From: a virus
Reading direction: 5' to 3' (one strand)
Virus record (IMG/VR): IMGVR_UViG_3300008954_002723
Coordinates: 1 to 57,823 of that record
DNA: 57,823 nucleotides
The notes below the pieces were generated by a model, which was given only the letters and a program-made list of their open reading frames with translations, had not been told where the DNA came from and searched no databases. Position numbers and translations under genes: made by a program. Positions within the stretch are counted from its first letter, which is position 1; each line of letters begins with the position of its first letter. Shown here one piece after another: positions 17,545 to 26,472 of this stretch.

Positions 17545-17570
17545 AATCCCACTAAATGTGGGATTTTTTT
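17545..17570 (+). terminator. Rho-independent terminator
   Basis: AATCCCAC-taaat-GTGGGATT hairpin (17545-17565) running into seven T residues. It ends the unit before the tagged gene at 17605 and argues against the upstream ATG at 17536. Confidence 0.8.
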
Positions 17571-17582
17571 ATGCTTTAAAAC

Positions 17583-17592
17583 TATTTATAAG
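17583..17592 (+). promoter_or_regulatory. Late-type promoter motif TATTTATAAG
   Basis: Begins 22 nt before the ATG at 17605 and follows the terminator directly. Confidence 0.55.
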
Positions 17593-17604
17593 AAAACTAT
17601 AGTA

Positions 17605-18087
17605 ATGAAAATCAAATTAACAGAAAACCAATTCCAAAGGATAGTTAAAGAAATGAGATTCGATGGTAAATCCACTGGTTTATTTAGTGAAGAAGAACCC
17701 GTAACTGAATTATATAAATCTACTTATAAAAACGCAGCAGCAAAGGCAGTAGAAGAGAAAGATGATGAATTAGCCATAAAATTTCTTAAACATTCAAATA
17801 GTAAAGGTATTCCTGATGATATAGATGCGGACGGAATACATGATTCTGAAGATGATGAATTAGCAGTGGATAGATTTGATATTGAACAAAGAATTAAAAG
17901 TACAATGAATGAATACTTTGCGGATTCTTATGAAGACAAATACGATAAATGGGAAAAACTAGAAAGAGATGTAGATTCTTGCATACGTTCCATTGTTGAA
18001 ACACATAAAGATAATTTTGGTCATGATTCTTATGCCGTCATTGACGCAATTTATCAAGTAATGGATCAGATGTTTCAAAAAGTATGA
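17605..18087 (+). CDS. Tagged hypothetical protein (160 aa)
   Basis: Start at MKIKLTENQFQRIVKE, because the terminator and late promoter lie just upstream. This is the model copy of the shared tag, ending V-K-E at residue 16. After it come a short Glu-rich stretch and SKGIPDDIDADGIHDSEDDELA, a calcium-loop-like acidic repeat. A helical C-terminal domain follows (WEKLERDVDSCIRSIVETH ... AVIDAIYQVMDQMFQKV). Probably a packaged or core protein. Overlaps the next gene by 4 nt (ATGA). Confidence 0.65.
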   Translation: MKIKLTENQFQRIVKEMRFDGKSTGLFSEEEPVTELYKSTYKNAAAKAVEEKDDELAIKFLKHSNSKGIPDDIDADGIHDSEDDELAVDRFDIEQRIKSTMNEYFADSYEDKYDKWEKLERDVDSCIRSIVETHKDNFGHDSYAVIDAIYQVMDQMFQKV

Positions 18088-19211
18088 AATTAACTCTCCA
18101 AAATATTATTAGTGAAGATATTAGAGATAACTCTAAAATTGAAAATGCGGTTTATAAAACTTTATCATCAATAATTAAAAATAAAAACTATGAGGAAGAT
18201 GATAGATCATATGTTAAATGGAAGGGTATTGCTGATAGTATAGCCGAAATAATGGGTATAACTTATTGGGATGTAATATTTTTTATGTTTAAATGGGCGA
18301 TGTCGAAAGGAATGGATCCTTTTGAGGAATTTGATATGGAATTAGATACTGTCACTAGTCAAGGTGAGTCGGTGGACTTTCTAGAAAGAATTGGTTGGTG
18401 GGAGAAAAATTTTGATATTCTTAAAATGGCGAATTTTCATGATATCATAATAAATAAAAAAGGTAAAATTACATTATATGTAGATAATTGGGAAGAATTT
18501 GCAGAATTGTTTGAAGAAGAGCAAACTTTTGGGAGAGCATTATCTGAAGATTATGAAGAATTCTTTAGTGGTTGGAATGAACATTTTTCCACTATATGGG
18601 AAGATGTTGATGATAAAAATATCCCTCGTATATTAGAGTCATTACCTTCTTATACCGATAAATTAGATCCCTATGGTGTTCCTGAAGTGTTAGATGAATT
18701 TGCGGATGAAGAAACAGGGTTAGTTGATGTAACCCCCCGTCTTCTTAGTTTTATAAAAGATAATGATACTAATAATATCCTAGAAGAACTAATTGAAGAG
18801 AATGGGGCATTAAGTGATTTAAAACATGATATTAAAAATGCCTATAATGTAGCCTATAACGATGCAGCACAAAGTGAACTATTCAATATTGCAAAAACTG
18901 AGTTGGAAGAACTTTTTGGTGGAAAAATAGATTGGGTAAAAAGAAAAGGTCCCGATGATACAGTATATAATGATTTAGCGGTTACCATTAGTGAGGAAAA
19001 CTTAACGGAAAACCTTAAGAAGTATATTGATTACTATTCCGAATTCCCCAGAACAAATTACAGTAGTTATATAGGTATGTTAACCGACATCTTAAATGAA
19101 AATGATGATTTATTAGGGGGGGTAGATTTAAATTATTGGTATCCCGATAGTGATAAAGCACACGAATATTTCAATGACGCACTTCCAGAATATTTATATA
19201 TGAGCACCTAA
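18084..19211 (+). CDS. Tagged acidic hypothetical protein (375 aa)
   Basis: Begins MKLTLQNIISE, a short form of the tag with I-S-E at residues 9-11. The rest is acidic and rich in Trp, Asp and Glu (ERIGWWEKNFDILKM, DNWEEFAELFEEEQTFG, EDVDDKNIPRILESLPSY), without metal or nucleotide motifs. No family recognised. Translationally coupled to the preceding tagged gene, so the two products may be made in fixed ratio and act together inside the head. Confidence 0.6.
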   Translation: MKLTLQNIISEDIRDNSKIENAVYKTLSSIIKNKNYEEDDRSYVKWKGIADSIAEIMGITYWDVIFFMFKWAMSKGMDPFEEFDMELDTVTSQGESVDFLERIGWWEKNFDILKMANFHDIIINKKGKITLYVDNWEEFAELFEEEQTFGRALSEDYEEFFSGWNEHFSTIWEDVDDKNIPRILESLPSYTDKLDPYGVPEVLDEFADEETGLVDVTPRLLSFIKDNDTNNILEELIEENGALSDLKHDIKNAYNVAYNDAAQSELFNIAKTELEELFGGKIDWVKRKGPDDTVYNDLAVTISEENLTENLKKYIDYYSEFPRTNYSSYIGMLTDILNENDDLLGGVDLNYWYPDSDKAHEYFNDALPEYLYMST

Positions 19212-19215
19212 AATT

Positions 19216-19332
19216 ATGAAAGTTATAATTAAAATAATAATATTAGTATTGTCGATATCCTTTTTAGGGTCTTGTTATTCGACAGGCCAATGTGTACAAT
19301 CACCAGCAGAAGAATATAAAAATTACAGATGA
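19216..19332 (+). CDS. Tiny lipoprotein (38 aa)
   Basis: ATG at 19216, TGA at 19330-19332. The peptide has a Lys N terminus, a hydrophobic helix (VIIKIIILVLSISFLGSC) ending in the lipobox LGSC with Cys20, then a short polar tail with one further Cys. It fits a signal-peptidase-II lipoprotein whose mature form is only 19 residues. The stop overlaps the next ATG by 4 nt. Small phage lipoproteins are known in superinfection exclusion and lysis (Rz1-like); which applies here cannot be told. Confidence 0.6.
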   Translation: MKVIIKIIILVLSISFLGSCYSTGQCVQSPAEEYKNYR

Positions 19333-20177
19333 AAGTTAAATTAACAGAGATACAACATAGAAAAATCCTAATGGAGACTGCGAAACAAGAGGCATTAGCT
19401 AATAAATTCGCTCAAGAACTAGCAAGTGCCGATTTAGAGAAAACTATGTATGATTTAACTACATTATATGGATATAGTGAGGAGGAAATCATTAATAACC
19501 CCGTATTGATGAATTTAGTTAAAGAAAAAATGTTAAAAGAGATAACCCATAATTATCATATCTCGCGAGAGTTAAAAAATAAATATGGAAAGTATTTTGG
19601 GGCGGTTGGTATGGCAGCAGCTAAAGAAATTTTGAACAGTAATGATAATCTTTATTCTAAATTTTTGCAATTACACGCAGTTTCAGAAAGTATACCCTAT
19701 CAGTATACTCCAGGGGGTGGTCAGGAGGATAAAGATGTCGTAAAAGAACTGAGAGATGGAATAATTTATGATACTCTCCAGTATCTTTTTAAAAATTTTA
19801 GTGTTAGAGATGCACTTAAAAGAGCGTCTCTTATGGCGGATAGAGCTAAATATGATGAGATTGCACCCTATGTTAAAGACTTTGCAGATAAACATGGGAT
19901 AACATTGTTTAGTAAAACTAGAGGGATGACCTTTACAAAGAAAGATGGGATGATGAGAGATTTATCCAATTACCTGAAGGATGTGGAACCAAAAACTAAA
20001 GCAGGTTTCTTAGATTATATTAATTCTAGGGGTAGAACCAGTGGTCAATACTCTACCTTTTTTAGTGCAGCACAGAATGCGGGATTAATCACTCCTGTTA
20101 GAAATGGGAGAACAATCACCTACCAATTAGGTCCTAATTATGAAGCATGGGAAAACGATAAATTAGTCGCATTTTAA
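19329..20177 (+). CDS. Tagged hypothetical protein (282 aa)
   Basis: Begins MKVKLTEIQHRKILME, a clear tag copy with L-M-E at residues 14-16. The middle is helical (NKFAQELASADLEKTMYDL; RELKNKYGKYFGAVGMAAAKEIL). The C-terminal 80 residues (SNYLKDVEPKTKAGFLDYIN ... YSTFFSAAQNAGLITPVRNGRTITYQLGPNYEAW) resemble a winged-helix DNA-binding arrangement, with two helices and then a hairpin ending in a short strand. A packaged DNA-binding protein is a fair guess. Coupled to the lipoprotein gene by ATGA. Confidence 0.6.
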   Translation: MKVKLTEIQHRKILMETAKQEALANKFAQELASADLEKTMYDLTTLYGYSEEEIINNPVLMNLVKEKMLKEITHNYHISRELKNKYGKYFGAVGMAAAKEILNSNDNLYSKFLQLHAVSESIPYQYTPGGGQEDKDVVKELRDGIIYDTLQYLFKNFSVRDALKRASLMADRAKYDEIAPYVKDFADKHGITLFSKTRGMTFTKKDGMMRDLSNYLKDVEPKTKAGFLDYINSRGRTSGQYSTFFSAAQNAGLITPVRNGRTITYQLGPNYEAWENDKLVAF

Positions 20178-20197
20178 CCATTTTATTCACATTTTTA

Positions 20198-20207
20198 TAT
20201 TTATTAG
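20198..20207 (+). promoter_or_regulatory. Late-type promoter motif TATTTATTAG
   Basis: Begins 22 nt before the terminase ATG at 20220. Confidence 0.55.
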
Positions 20208-20219
20208 TAAACTTATCCT

Positions 20220-22016
20220 ATGGATAGAGCCGAAAAATTAAAGATATTTGCCCGTTGTTTAGGTGATCCAATATACGCAATTGAAACTTTTCTTAAGACT
20301 TACGACTTAACACAAGAAGGGTATGTTCCTTTTAAATTATTTCACAAACAAAAGGAGATAATTAAGTCTTATGATGAACATAATAGAAATATTGTAACCA
20401 AACCTAGACAGGCAGGAGTTTCCACCACTACCGCTGCCTATATTGCAGTAAAGATTGCTTTTGGGGACCCTAATAATCCATGGAAAGTATTGGTGTTAGC
20501 GAATAAACAAACATTAGCCCAAGAGTTTCTTAAGAAGATTAAAGATTTCCTTGATCAAATACCGGCATGGGTATGGGGATTAGAAGAAGGAGAGTCTTAT
20601 TTAGCCATTGAAGCTAAGGGTCATATAAAAACTAAAGATACCCAATGTGAAGTAAAAGCCCTAGCCACATCTAAAGATGCATTAAGGGGATATACCCCTA
20701 CCTTTCTGATTATGGATGAAGCGGCATTTATCGATAATGGGTCAGAAGTATTTGGTGCTGCCCTTACCTCTTTGGGTACAGGTGGTAAGGTAACTTTAAT
20801 TTCTACACCTAATGGTATGGATCCTTTATATTATAGAACATACGATGGTGCGAGAACCGGAAAAAATAATTTTAAGATTGTGGAGATGAGATGGCATCAA
20901 GATGTAAGATATAATAGAGGGTTAAGGTGGATAAGAGGAGAAAATGAAGAAATTATATGTGAAACTATTGGGAGAGATAAATTAAGATGGGAATATAGTG
21001 GAACTACTTACGAAACTTCGACATTAGAGATTGAATCATATGAAGTAATGGTAGAAGATGGTTGGAAAGCTACTTCTCCTTGGTACGAAGATATGTGTAA
21101 TGATATGAATGGGGATAAAAAACAAATTGCACAAGAGTTGGATGTGTCTTTTATTAGTTCTGGTGGTAATGTAGTAGATGACGAGTACATCCAATATCAT
21201 GAAAAAAATAATGTGGAAGATCCTAAATATGTGGCAGAGTTAGAACAATCTATGTGGATATGGAAAGAACCTGAAGAAGGTCATAAATATATTATGGGGG
21301 TAGATGTGGCCCGAGGGGATGGGAAGGATAGTTCTACTATCGTTATATTAGATTTTGATGGGTTGGAACAGGTGGCGGAATTCCAATATAAATTACCACC
21401 CGATTCCTTAGCAGAAATAGTTTATAAATATGGTAATTTATATCAAGCATATACTATTGTAGACATTACGGGTGGTATGGGAGTTTCTACCGTAATGAAA
21501 CTTTTAGAAATGGATTATAAATATCTTCATTATGATGACCCTAAAAGTAGAAAACTTAGTGAAAAATATGCGAAAAGTGTTTATAAATTAGGGGATAAAG
21601 TGCCTGGGTTTAATGTAGGAAATACCAGACTTCAAATGATAAGTGAATTTGAAGAGCATGTAAGAGAAAATAAAACCATTATTAGATCTTCTCGATTAAC
21701 ATCGGAATTAAAAACTTTTATTTATAGAAATGGTAGGCCAGATCATATGGAGGGATATCATGATGATTTAATTATGGCGTATGCTATGCCTGTTTTCATT
21801 GTTCAAACAACATTTAAAAAATTAGAAAAAATAGAAAACCAAACCAAAGCAATGTTGGATAGTTGGGCCACCGTTACTTCTTCTAAAGAAGAAACCACCC
21901 CTAAACAGACTCATGTTAACCCTTTTTATAGTAATACCCCTACCTATAACCCTAAACAAGGAAATAGTGGAAATCATGATAATGGAGAGTATAATTGGTT
22001 ATTTGGTATAAAGTAA
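20220..22016 (+). CDS. terL: Terminase large subunit (T4 gp17-like)
   Basis: 598 residues. Packages DNA into the prohead through the portal. ATPase half: Walker A-like KPRQAGVST (61-69), Walker B LIMDEA (163-168), coupling motif STPNG (195-199). Nuclease half: IMGVDVARGDGKDSSTIVIL near residue 360 with the first catalytic Asp, YTIVDITGGMG, and the closing HDDLIMAYAM near 515 with paired Asp. The RNaseH-like headful nuclease and the overall length agree with gp17. The last 60 residues are low-complexity and Pro/Asn-rich. No small terminase gene is adjacent. Confidence 0.95.
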   Translation: MDRAEKLKIFARCLGDPIYAIETFLKTYDLTQEGYVPFKLFHKQKEIIKSYDEHNRNIVTKPRQAGVSTTTAAYIAVKIAFGDPNNPWKVLVLANKQTLAQEFLKKIKDFLDQIPAWVWGLEEGESYLAIEAKGHIKTKDTQCEVKALATSKDALRGYTPTFLIMDEAAFIDNGSEVFGAALTSLGTGGKVTLISTPNGMDPLYYRTYDGARTGKNNFKIVEMRWHQDVRYNRGLRWIRGENEEIICETIGRDKLRWEYSGTTYETSTLEIESYEVMVEDGWKATSPWYEDMCNDMNGDKKQIAQELDVSFISSGGNVVDDEYIQYHEKNNVEDPKYVAELEQSMWIWKEPEEGHKYIMGVDVARGDGKDSSTIVILDFDGLEQVAEFQYKLPPDSLAEIVYKYGNLYQAYTIVDITGGMGVSTVMKLLEMDYKYLHYDDPKSRKLSEKYAKSVYKLGDKVPGFNVGNTRLQMISEFEEHVRENKTIIRSSRLTSELKTFIYRNGRPDHMEGYHDDLIMAYAMPVFIVQTTFKKLEKIENQTKAMLDSWATVTSSKEETTPKQTHVNPFYSNTPTYNPKQGNSGNHDNGEYNWLFGIK

Positions 22017-22034
22017 TATTTAGTTTTTACTAGA

Positions 22035-22049
22035 TATTTATTATAATAG
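22035..22049 (+). promoter_or_regulatory. Late-type promoter motif TATTTATTATAATAG
   Basis: Begins 35 nt before the portal ATG at 22070. Confidence 0.5.
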
Positions 22050-22069
22050 TATATTATTAACAATTTAAA

Positions 22070-24004
22070 ATGGCAAAGAAAACAATATTTCAACAATTAA
22101 GTGATTTATTTGGTCCTGAAAAAAGTACCAGAGAAAATAAATCCAGATATTCATTAAATGATAAAGAACTTTTAAAAACACAATCTAAAGAAGAGTATGA
22201 TTTTCAAAAGTTACAACTTCAACAAGACGCATTTCTAAATAATCAATGGAAAAAGGTAGATAATGAAATTTACCAACATTCTATTTATTATGAAACTACT
22301 CGTTTAGCTTCTTATGCAGATTATGAGGGTATGGAATTTTTTCCTGAAATTGCAGCAGCATTAGATATTTTTATGGAGGAATCCACCACACCAAACAGTG
22401 ATGGTAGAATTTTAAATATTTTTTCTGAAAGTAAAAGAGTAAAAAGAATTCTGCAAGATTTATTTTTTAATAGATTAGATATTCATACTAATTTACCTAT
22501 GTGGGTAAGAAACACATGTAAGTATGGTGATAACTTTTTATATTTAAGTATGGATAGTGAAAATGGTGTACAAGGAGTTAAACAATTACCTAACATAGAA
22601 ATAAGTAGAAAAGAAAATGATGGGTTTGGGGTTAATACTACTACTTCTACGGAAGATAGATTTAATCCTGTTAAATTCCAATGGGGTCAAAAAGAATTAG
22701 AATTTAATGCATGGCAAGTAGCTCATTTCAGATTATTAGGGGATGATAGAAGATTACCTTATGGTACATCTATTTTAGAAAAGGCGAGAAGAATATGGAA
22801 ACAGTTATTACTTTCAGAAGATGCGATGTTAATATATAGGGTGACGAGAGCACCTGAAAGAAGAATATTTAAAATATTTGTGGGTAACATAGATGAGAAG
22901 GATGTGCCCGCATATGTTAATAAAATTGCGAATAATTTTAAAAGGAGTCCTGTTATTGATCAACAAACAGGACAGGTAGATACGCGATATAATCAAATGG
23001 CTCAGGATCAAGACTATTTTATTCCCGTAAGAGATCCTAACGCTCCGAGTCCCATAGATACTCTTCCAGGTGCAACTAATTTATCGGAGATTGCCGATAT
23101 ACAATTTTTACAAAAGAAATTATTTACTGCCTTAAGAGTTCCTAAAGCATTTTTAAATTTTGAAGAAGTAACAGGAGAAGGTAAAAATTTAGCGTTACAA
23201 GATATTAGATTTTCTAAAACTATTAATAGGGTGCAACAAGCTATCGTGCAAGAACTTAATAAAATAGCCATTATTCATTTATACCTTTTAGGGTTAGAAG
23301 ACGAATTAGAGAATTTTACTTTATCATTAAATAACCCATCCACACAAGCTGAAATGTTAAAGGTTGAGCAAACCCAATTGAAAGTGACTTTATATAAAGA
23401 TGCGGTCTCTGATGCGGGAAATGGTTTTGGTGCATATTCCATGACCAGAGCAAAAAGAGATATATTAGGAATGTCGGAAGAAGAGATACGTAATGATTTA
23501 GAACAACAACGCATGGAGAAAGCGGCAAGTGCAGAAATGGAACAAACATCTACAGTTATTAAGAAAACTGGGGTATTTGATAGGGTGGACACCTTATATG
23601 GTGAATTTGGGGAAACTCCGGGCGACGCCAGTGAAGAAGGTGGAGCTGCTGCTGATAGTGGTGGTGGAGGTGCTGATTTTGGTGCTGACTTCGGAGGGGA
23701 AATGGCAGGTGGTATGGAAAGTGCTGCATCCACAGAAGCAGGTGGTGAAGAAGGTGGTGAAATAGCTGCAGCGGAAGCCCCAGTAGAATCGGTGAATAAA
23801 AAAGGTGACCTTTTAGTTGAGGAAAGTAAAAAACAATTAGAAAATAAAACCAAAAAATATCAAAATATTTATTATAACAGATTAATGGAAAGTTTAGAAA
23901 AAGATGAAAAAATATATGATATGGGGAGTTTAGATGAAGATGTGGAGGTAATCAATACTAAAATTGAACAGATGTCTAAAGAGATTGATAATATAATAAA
24001 GTAA
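22070..24004 (+). CDS. Portal protein (T4 gp20-like)
   Basis: 644 residues. Forms the dodecameric portal at the head vertex. Diagnostic stretches: EGMEFFPEIAAALDIFMEES, RNTCKYGDNFLYLSMD, HFRLLGDDRRLPYGTSILEKARRIWKQLLL and ERRIFKIFVGNIDEKDV. Also LPGATNLSEIADIQFLQKKLFTALRVPKAFL and the tunnel-helix region RFSKTINRVQQAIVQELNKI are T4 gp20-like. An unusual Gly/Ala/Glu-rich linker (about 518-575, AAADSGGGGADFGADFGGEM) separates the portal core from a charged helical tail that may contact the scaffold. The antisense open frame in this linker is a composition artefact. Confidence 0.93.
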   Translation: MAKKTIFQQLSDLFGPEKSTRENKSRYSLNDKELLKTQSKEEYDFQKLQLQQDAFLNNQWKKVDNEIYQHSIYYETTRLASYADYEGMEFFPEIAAALDIFMEESTTPNSDGRILNIFSESKRVKRILQDLFFNRLDIHTNLPMWVRNTCKYGDNFLYLSMDSENGVQGVKQLPNIEISRKENDGFGVNTTTSTEDRFNPVKFQWGQKELEFNAWQVAHFRLLGDDRRLPYGTSILEKARRIWKQLLLSEDAMLIYRVTRAPERRIFKIFVGNIDEKDVPAYVNKIANNFKRSPVIDQQTGQVDTRYNQMAQDQDYFIPVRDPNAPSPIDTLPGATNLSEIADIQFLQKKLFTALRVPKAFLNFEEVTGEGKNLALQDIRFSKTINRVQQAIVQELNKIAIIHLYLLGLEDELENFTLSLNNPSTQAEMLKVEQTQLKVTLYKDAVSDAGNGFGAYSMTRAKRDILGMSEEEIRNDLEQQRMEKAASAEMEQTSTVIKKTGVFDRVDTLYGEFGETPGDASEEGGAAADSGGGGADFGADFGGEMAGGMESAASTEAGGEEGGEIAAAEAPVESVNKKGDLLVEESKKQLENKTKKYQNIYYNRLMESLEKDEKIYDMGSLDEDVEVINTKIEQMSKEIDNIIK

Positions 24005-24023
24005 CTTTTTATTAAAAGTAGAA

Positions 24024-24035
24024 TATTTATAAATA
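24024..24035 (+). promoter_or_regulatory. Late-type promoter motif TATTTATAAATA
   Basis: Begins 19 nt before the ATG at 24043. It also contains the T4 late box TATAAATA (24028-24035). Confidence 0.55.
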
Positions 24036-24042
24036 AAAAAGA

Positions 24043-24819
24043 ATGAAAAATTTTGGTAATATAAAAGATACATTTAATTCTATTCTAGCAGAATCAATTA
24101 TTAAAAAGGATGAAGAGGGTAAAAAAATATTTAATAAATATTTAAAAATTTTAAAGGAAAATGATGATTTAAGATCTCAATACCTTATTTATAAAAATTT
24201 AACTACAAAAAGTTTTACTGATAATAATGAAGCTACGGAATACATTAAAGAAAATATATCTTTATTAAAAGAATTAAATAAAAAAGAAATAAAAAAAGGG
24301 ATAACTACCCTTTATGATATTTTAAATACTCAAGAACTTTCTACAGAGAACTCTTCTTTATATGAACATATAGATGTGTTAGTGAATATAGAAAAAAATG
24401 CAAACACATTAGATACGATTAGAGAATCTATTAAGTATATAAAAGATAAAATGATTGAACGAGAAGAATTTTTAAAAGAAGAAAATGACGTGGTTAATCT
24501 ACCACCAAGCGTGTTGACTCAAATGGCAACTACACGATTTAATACAAAATACGCTGACATCACAGAAGATGAGAAAGAAATATTAAAGGCAGTTTTAAAT
24601 GGAAATGATGAAGAAAAAAAGACAGTCTATAATACTCTTAAAACTGAATGTATAGATATAATTGATAATAAATTGAATGAAGAAATTGATCTGGATTTAA
24701 AAGATAAAATTCTTAAGGTAAAAGATAAATTATTAAGAATGACTTATAACCCAGATGAATACGTTAAGGACATAGACAGAGTTTATGAACTTAAAAAATC
24801 AGTGGCCGCTGAAGAATAA
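24043..24819 (+). CDS. Tagged helical protein between portal and protease, prohead core candidate
   Basis: 258 residues, nearly all charged alpha helix. It begins MKNFGNIKDTFNSILAE, a tag ending L-A-E at residue 17. In T4 the small prohead core genes 67 and 68 lie exactly between portal gene 20 and protease gene 21, so by position and composition this may be a core/scaffold component. No sequence similarity to gp67/gp68 can be claimed by eye. Confidence 0.6.
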   Translation: MKNFGNIKDTFNSILAESIIKKDEEGKKIFNKYLKILKENDDLRSQYLIYKNLTTKSFTDNNEATEYIKENISLLKELNKKEIKKGITTLYDILNTQELSTENSSLYEHIDVLVNIEKNANTLDTIRESIKYIKDKMIEREEFLKEENDVVNLPPSVLTQMATTRFNTKYADITEDEKEILKAVLNGNDEEKKTVYNTLKTECIDIIDNKLNEEIDLDLKDKILKVKDKLLRMTYNPDEYVKDIDRVYELKKSVAAEE

Positions 24820-24838
24820 CAAACATAAAAACTTAATT

Positions 24839-25063
24839 ATGGAAAAAATATTTGAAACTGTAAAGGGATTTTTCTCAGGAGTTACGGACCTCTTAATGAC
24901 GTTCTTAACTGTTGGTATTCTAGTACAAGTACTCTTCGGAGGAGCAGTATTTGGAATGGATGTAGTAGGAAATGTTACTGGACTAATCGAATCTTTAGGA
25001 AACTCAGGATTTGTAGGTTTATTAGCAGTAATCGTACTAGTTAAAATACTAGACAAAAAATAA
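24839..25063 (+). CDS. Small membrane protein with two transmembrane segments (74 aa)
   Basis: Start chosen at MEKIFETVKGFFSGV (24839); the open frame runs further upstream, but that part overlaps the previous gene. Two hydrophobic helices: about residues 19-38 (LMTFLTVGILVQVLFGGAVF) and 52-70 (GNSGFVGLLAVIVLVKIL), ending DKK. It lies between the portal and protease genes and just before a terminator. Candidates are a membrane anchor for prohead initiation or a holin-like protein; position favours the former, size fits either. Confidence 0.6.
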   Translation: MEKIFETVKGFFSGVTDLLMTFLTVGILVQVLFGGAVFGMDVVGNVTGLIESLGNSGFVGLLAVIVLVKILDKK

Positions 25064-25085
25064 TAATAATAAACATAAATAAAAG

Positions 25086-25111
25086 AACCTACTCTATGAG
25101 TGGGTTTTTTT
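25086..25111 (+). terminator. Rho-independent terminator
   Basis: AACCTACTC-tat-GAGTGGGTT hairpin (one G-U pair) followed by a T run to 25111. Confidence 0.8.
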
Positions 25112-25119
25112 ATGCCTAA

Positions 25120-25150
25120 TTGACAAACTTAGTTTTTTTCGTTATATTTT
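25120..25150 (+). promoter_or_regulatory. Probable promoter (TTGA-N19-TATATTTT)
   Basis: TTGA at 25120-25123 and TATATTTT at 25143-25150, between the terminator and the gene at 25187. An imperfect match to the Bacteroidota consensus. Confidence 0.4.
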
Positions 25151-25186
25151 ACACATACAAATAATAAAAAAATTAAAGTATTATGA

Positions 25187-25624
25187 ATGAAACGAGGAAA
25201 AGAATTAAAATTAGATATAAACCCAAATTATAAGATAAAAATTGGTACTGTTGATAACAAAAACCCTAAAAGTATATATATTAACTTATCCGCATGGGGA
25301 GAACTAAAAGAAAACGAAGAAGAAATAAACTATGACAAAGTAATTAGTTTATTGAGAAAAAGAATTAAACATAACATTAATAGCACTATTAATAAAACTG
25401 ATTTTCATAGAGATAAATATATTGTAGATTTAGACATGAGGTCTTCTGGGATAAGTAATGAAAAAAGAAGTTTTATGTCATGCGAGATAACACTATTCCA
25501 AAAAAATAATATTCCGGTGAATCAAGAATCCATGGTTAAATCAACTACAGACATTATTCATAATATAATTCATAACTGTTTAGATAGTCAGTCCCACTTT
25601 GTTTTTTATAAAACTAAAAAATAA
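25187..25624 (+). CDS. Hypothetical protein (145 aa)
   Basis: Begins MKRGKELKLDINPNYKIKIG; lysine-rich with alternating strands and helices (YINLSAWGELKENEEEINYD, KYIVDLDMRSSGISNEKRSF, CEITLFQKNNIPV). No family recognised. It has its own promoter and is bracketed by a terminator before and a late promoter after, so it may be expressed earlier than the head genes around it. In frame +1 an ATG 4 nt upstream gives only a short frame. Confidence 0.55.
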   Translation: MKRGKELKLDINPNYKIKIGTVDNKNPKSIYINLSAWGELKENEEEINYDKVISLLRKRIKHNINSTINKTDFHRDKYIVDLDMRSSGISNEKRSFMSCEITLFQKNNIPVNQESMVKSTTDIIHNIIHNCLDSQSHFVFYKTKK

Positions 25625-25644
25625 TGTTTTTTATTGTATAGATA

Positions 25645-25654
25645 TATTTATATG
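25645..25654 (+). promoter_or_regulatory. Late-type promoter motif TATTTATATG
   Basis: Begins 24 nt before the protease ATG at 25669. Confidence 0.55.
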
Positions 25655-25668
25655 TAAAGTATATCAAC

Positions 25669-26361
25669 ATGATGGACATCTTAAAAGGAAATGAAATAAA
25701 TAAAAAGGGTATCTTAATAGAATATGATGCCGGGTATATCTCCCCTAACGATAATAAACATTTTATAAATGAGATTAATAAATTAACTAGAGGTGAATCT
25801 ATAGTAGAAGAACCTTTAGTTGTTTATGCAGTAATGCAGAAGTATGGAGTAGAAAACCGTAATGGTAGAGTTTACCCAGAAAGTATATTACGTAAAGAAG
25901 CCGAGAATTATCTAAAACTTATTAAAGAAAAAAGAGCAATGGGTGAAGCAGATCATCCAGAATCTTCCATAGTTGCCATTAGTCGTATCTCACATAACGT
26001 AATAGAGTTATGGTGGGAAGGTAATGTATTAATGGGTAAATTAGAAATTATTATGTCCCCAGGGTTTGTAAATCAAGGAATCATTTCATGTGAAGGAGAT
26101 CAAGTAGCCAATCTGTTAAGAAAAGGTTTAATGATAGGGGTATCTTCTAGAGGAGTAGGGTCCTTACAAAAAGAAAATGGTAAAAATATTGTACAAGATG
26201 ACTTTGAATTAATTTGTTGGGACGTTGTTACTTCACCATCTACTCCCGGTTCCTGGATATATAAAGAGGAGCCTACTAGGGAACAACAAATGTCTGAAGC
26301 TGATAATAAAAAAGACAAAGATCTTTTAATTGATTCTTTAGACGACTTTTTGTCAGAATAA
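25669..26361 (+). CDS. Prohead core protease (T4 gp21-like)
   Basis: 230 residues. Serine protease that matures the prohead by cutting core proteins, the capsid protein and capsid-targeting tags. Landmarks: VMQKYGVENRNGRVYPESIL, MGEADHPES with the probable catalytic His96, and MIGVSSRGVGSL with the probable catalytic Ser159 or Ser160, followed by FELICWDVVTSPSTPGSW. Spacing of His and Ser agrees with gp21 and the herpesvirus assemblin-like fold. Its position directly before scaffold and capsid genes repeats the T4 order 21-22-23. The tags found in many window proteins end in hydrophobic-x-E, the gp21 rule. Confidence 0.92.
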   Translation: MMDILKGNEINKKGILIEYDAGYISPNDNKHFINEINKLTRGESIVEEPLVVYAVMQKYGVENRNGRVYPESILRKEAENYLKLIKEKRAMGEADHPESSIVAISRISHNVIELWWEGNVLMGKLEIIMSPGFVNQGIISCEGDQVANLLRKGLMIGVSSRGVGSLQKENGKNIVQDDFELICWDVVTSPSTPGSWIYKEEPTREQQMSEADNKKDKDLLIDSLDDFLSE

Positions 26362-26397
26362 AATCACACTAAAGTCACACTTTTCTGATTTTTCACA

Positions 26398-26407
26398 TAT
26401 TTATAAA
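26398..26407 (+). promoter_or_regulatory. Late-type promoter motif TATTTATAAA with a long leader
   Basis: The motif lies 75 nt upstream of the scaffold ATG at 26473, giving an unusually long leader. The leader contains the dyad GCACCA-gt-TGGTGC (26414-26427). Confidence 0.45.
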
Positions 26408-26472
26408 AAAATGGCACCAGTTGGTGCGCATTAATTATTATAATAATATAAACAAAAAAATTAAAAATTACG

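Noticed and set aside
23275-23853. 192-residue Ser/Pro-rich open frame antisense to the portal gene
   Set aside because: It mirrors the Gly/Ala-rich linker of the portal; it has no promoter or domain, and the sense frame is a clear gp20 homologue.
24839-25063. Holin identity for the two-helix membrane protein
   Set aside because: Size and topology fit, but there is no endolysin gene in the window and the position is inside the head module; kept as an unassigned membrane protein.
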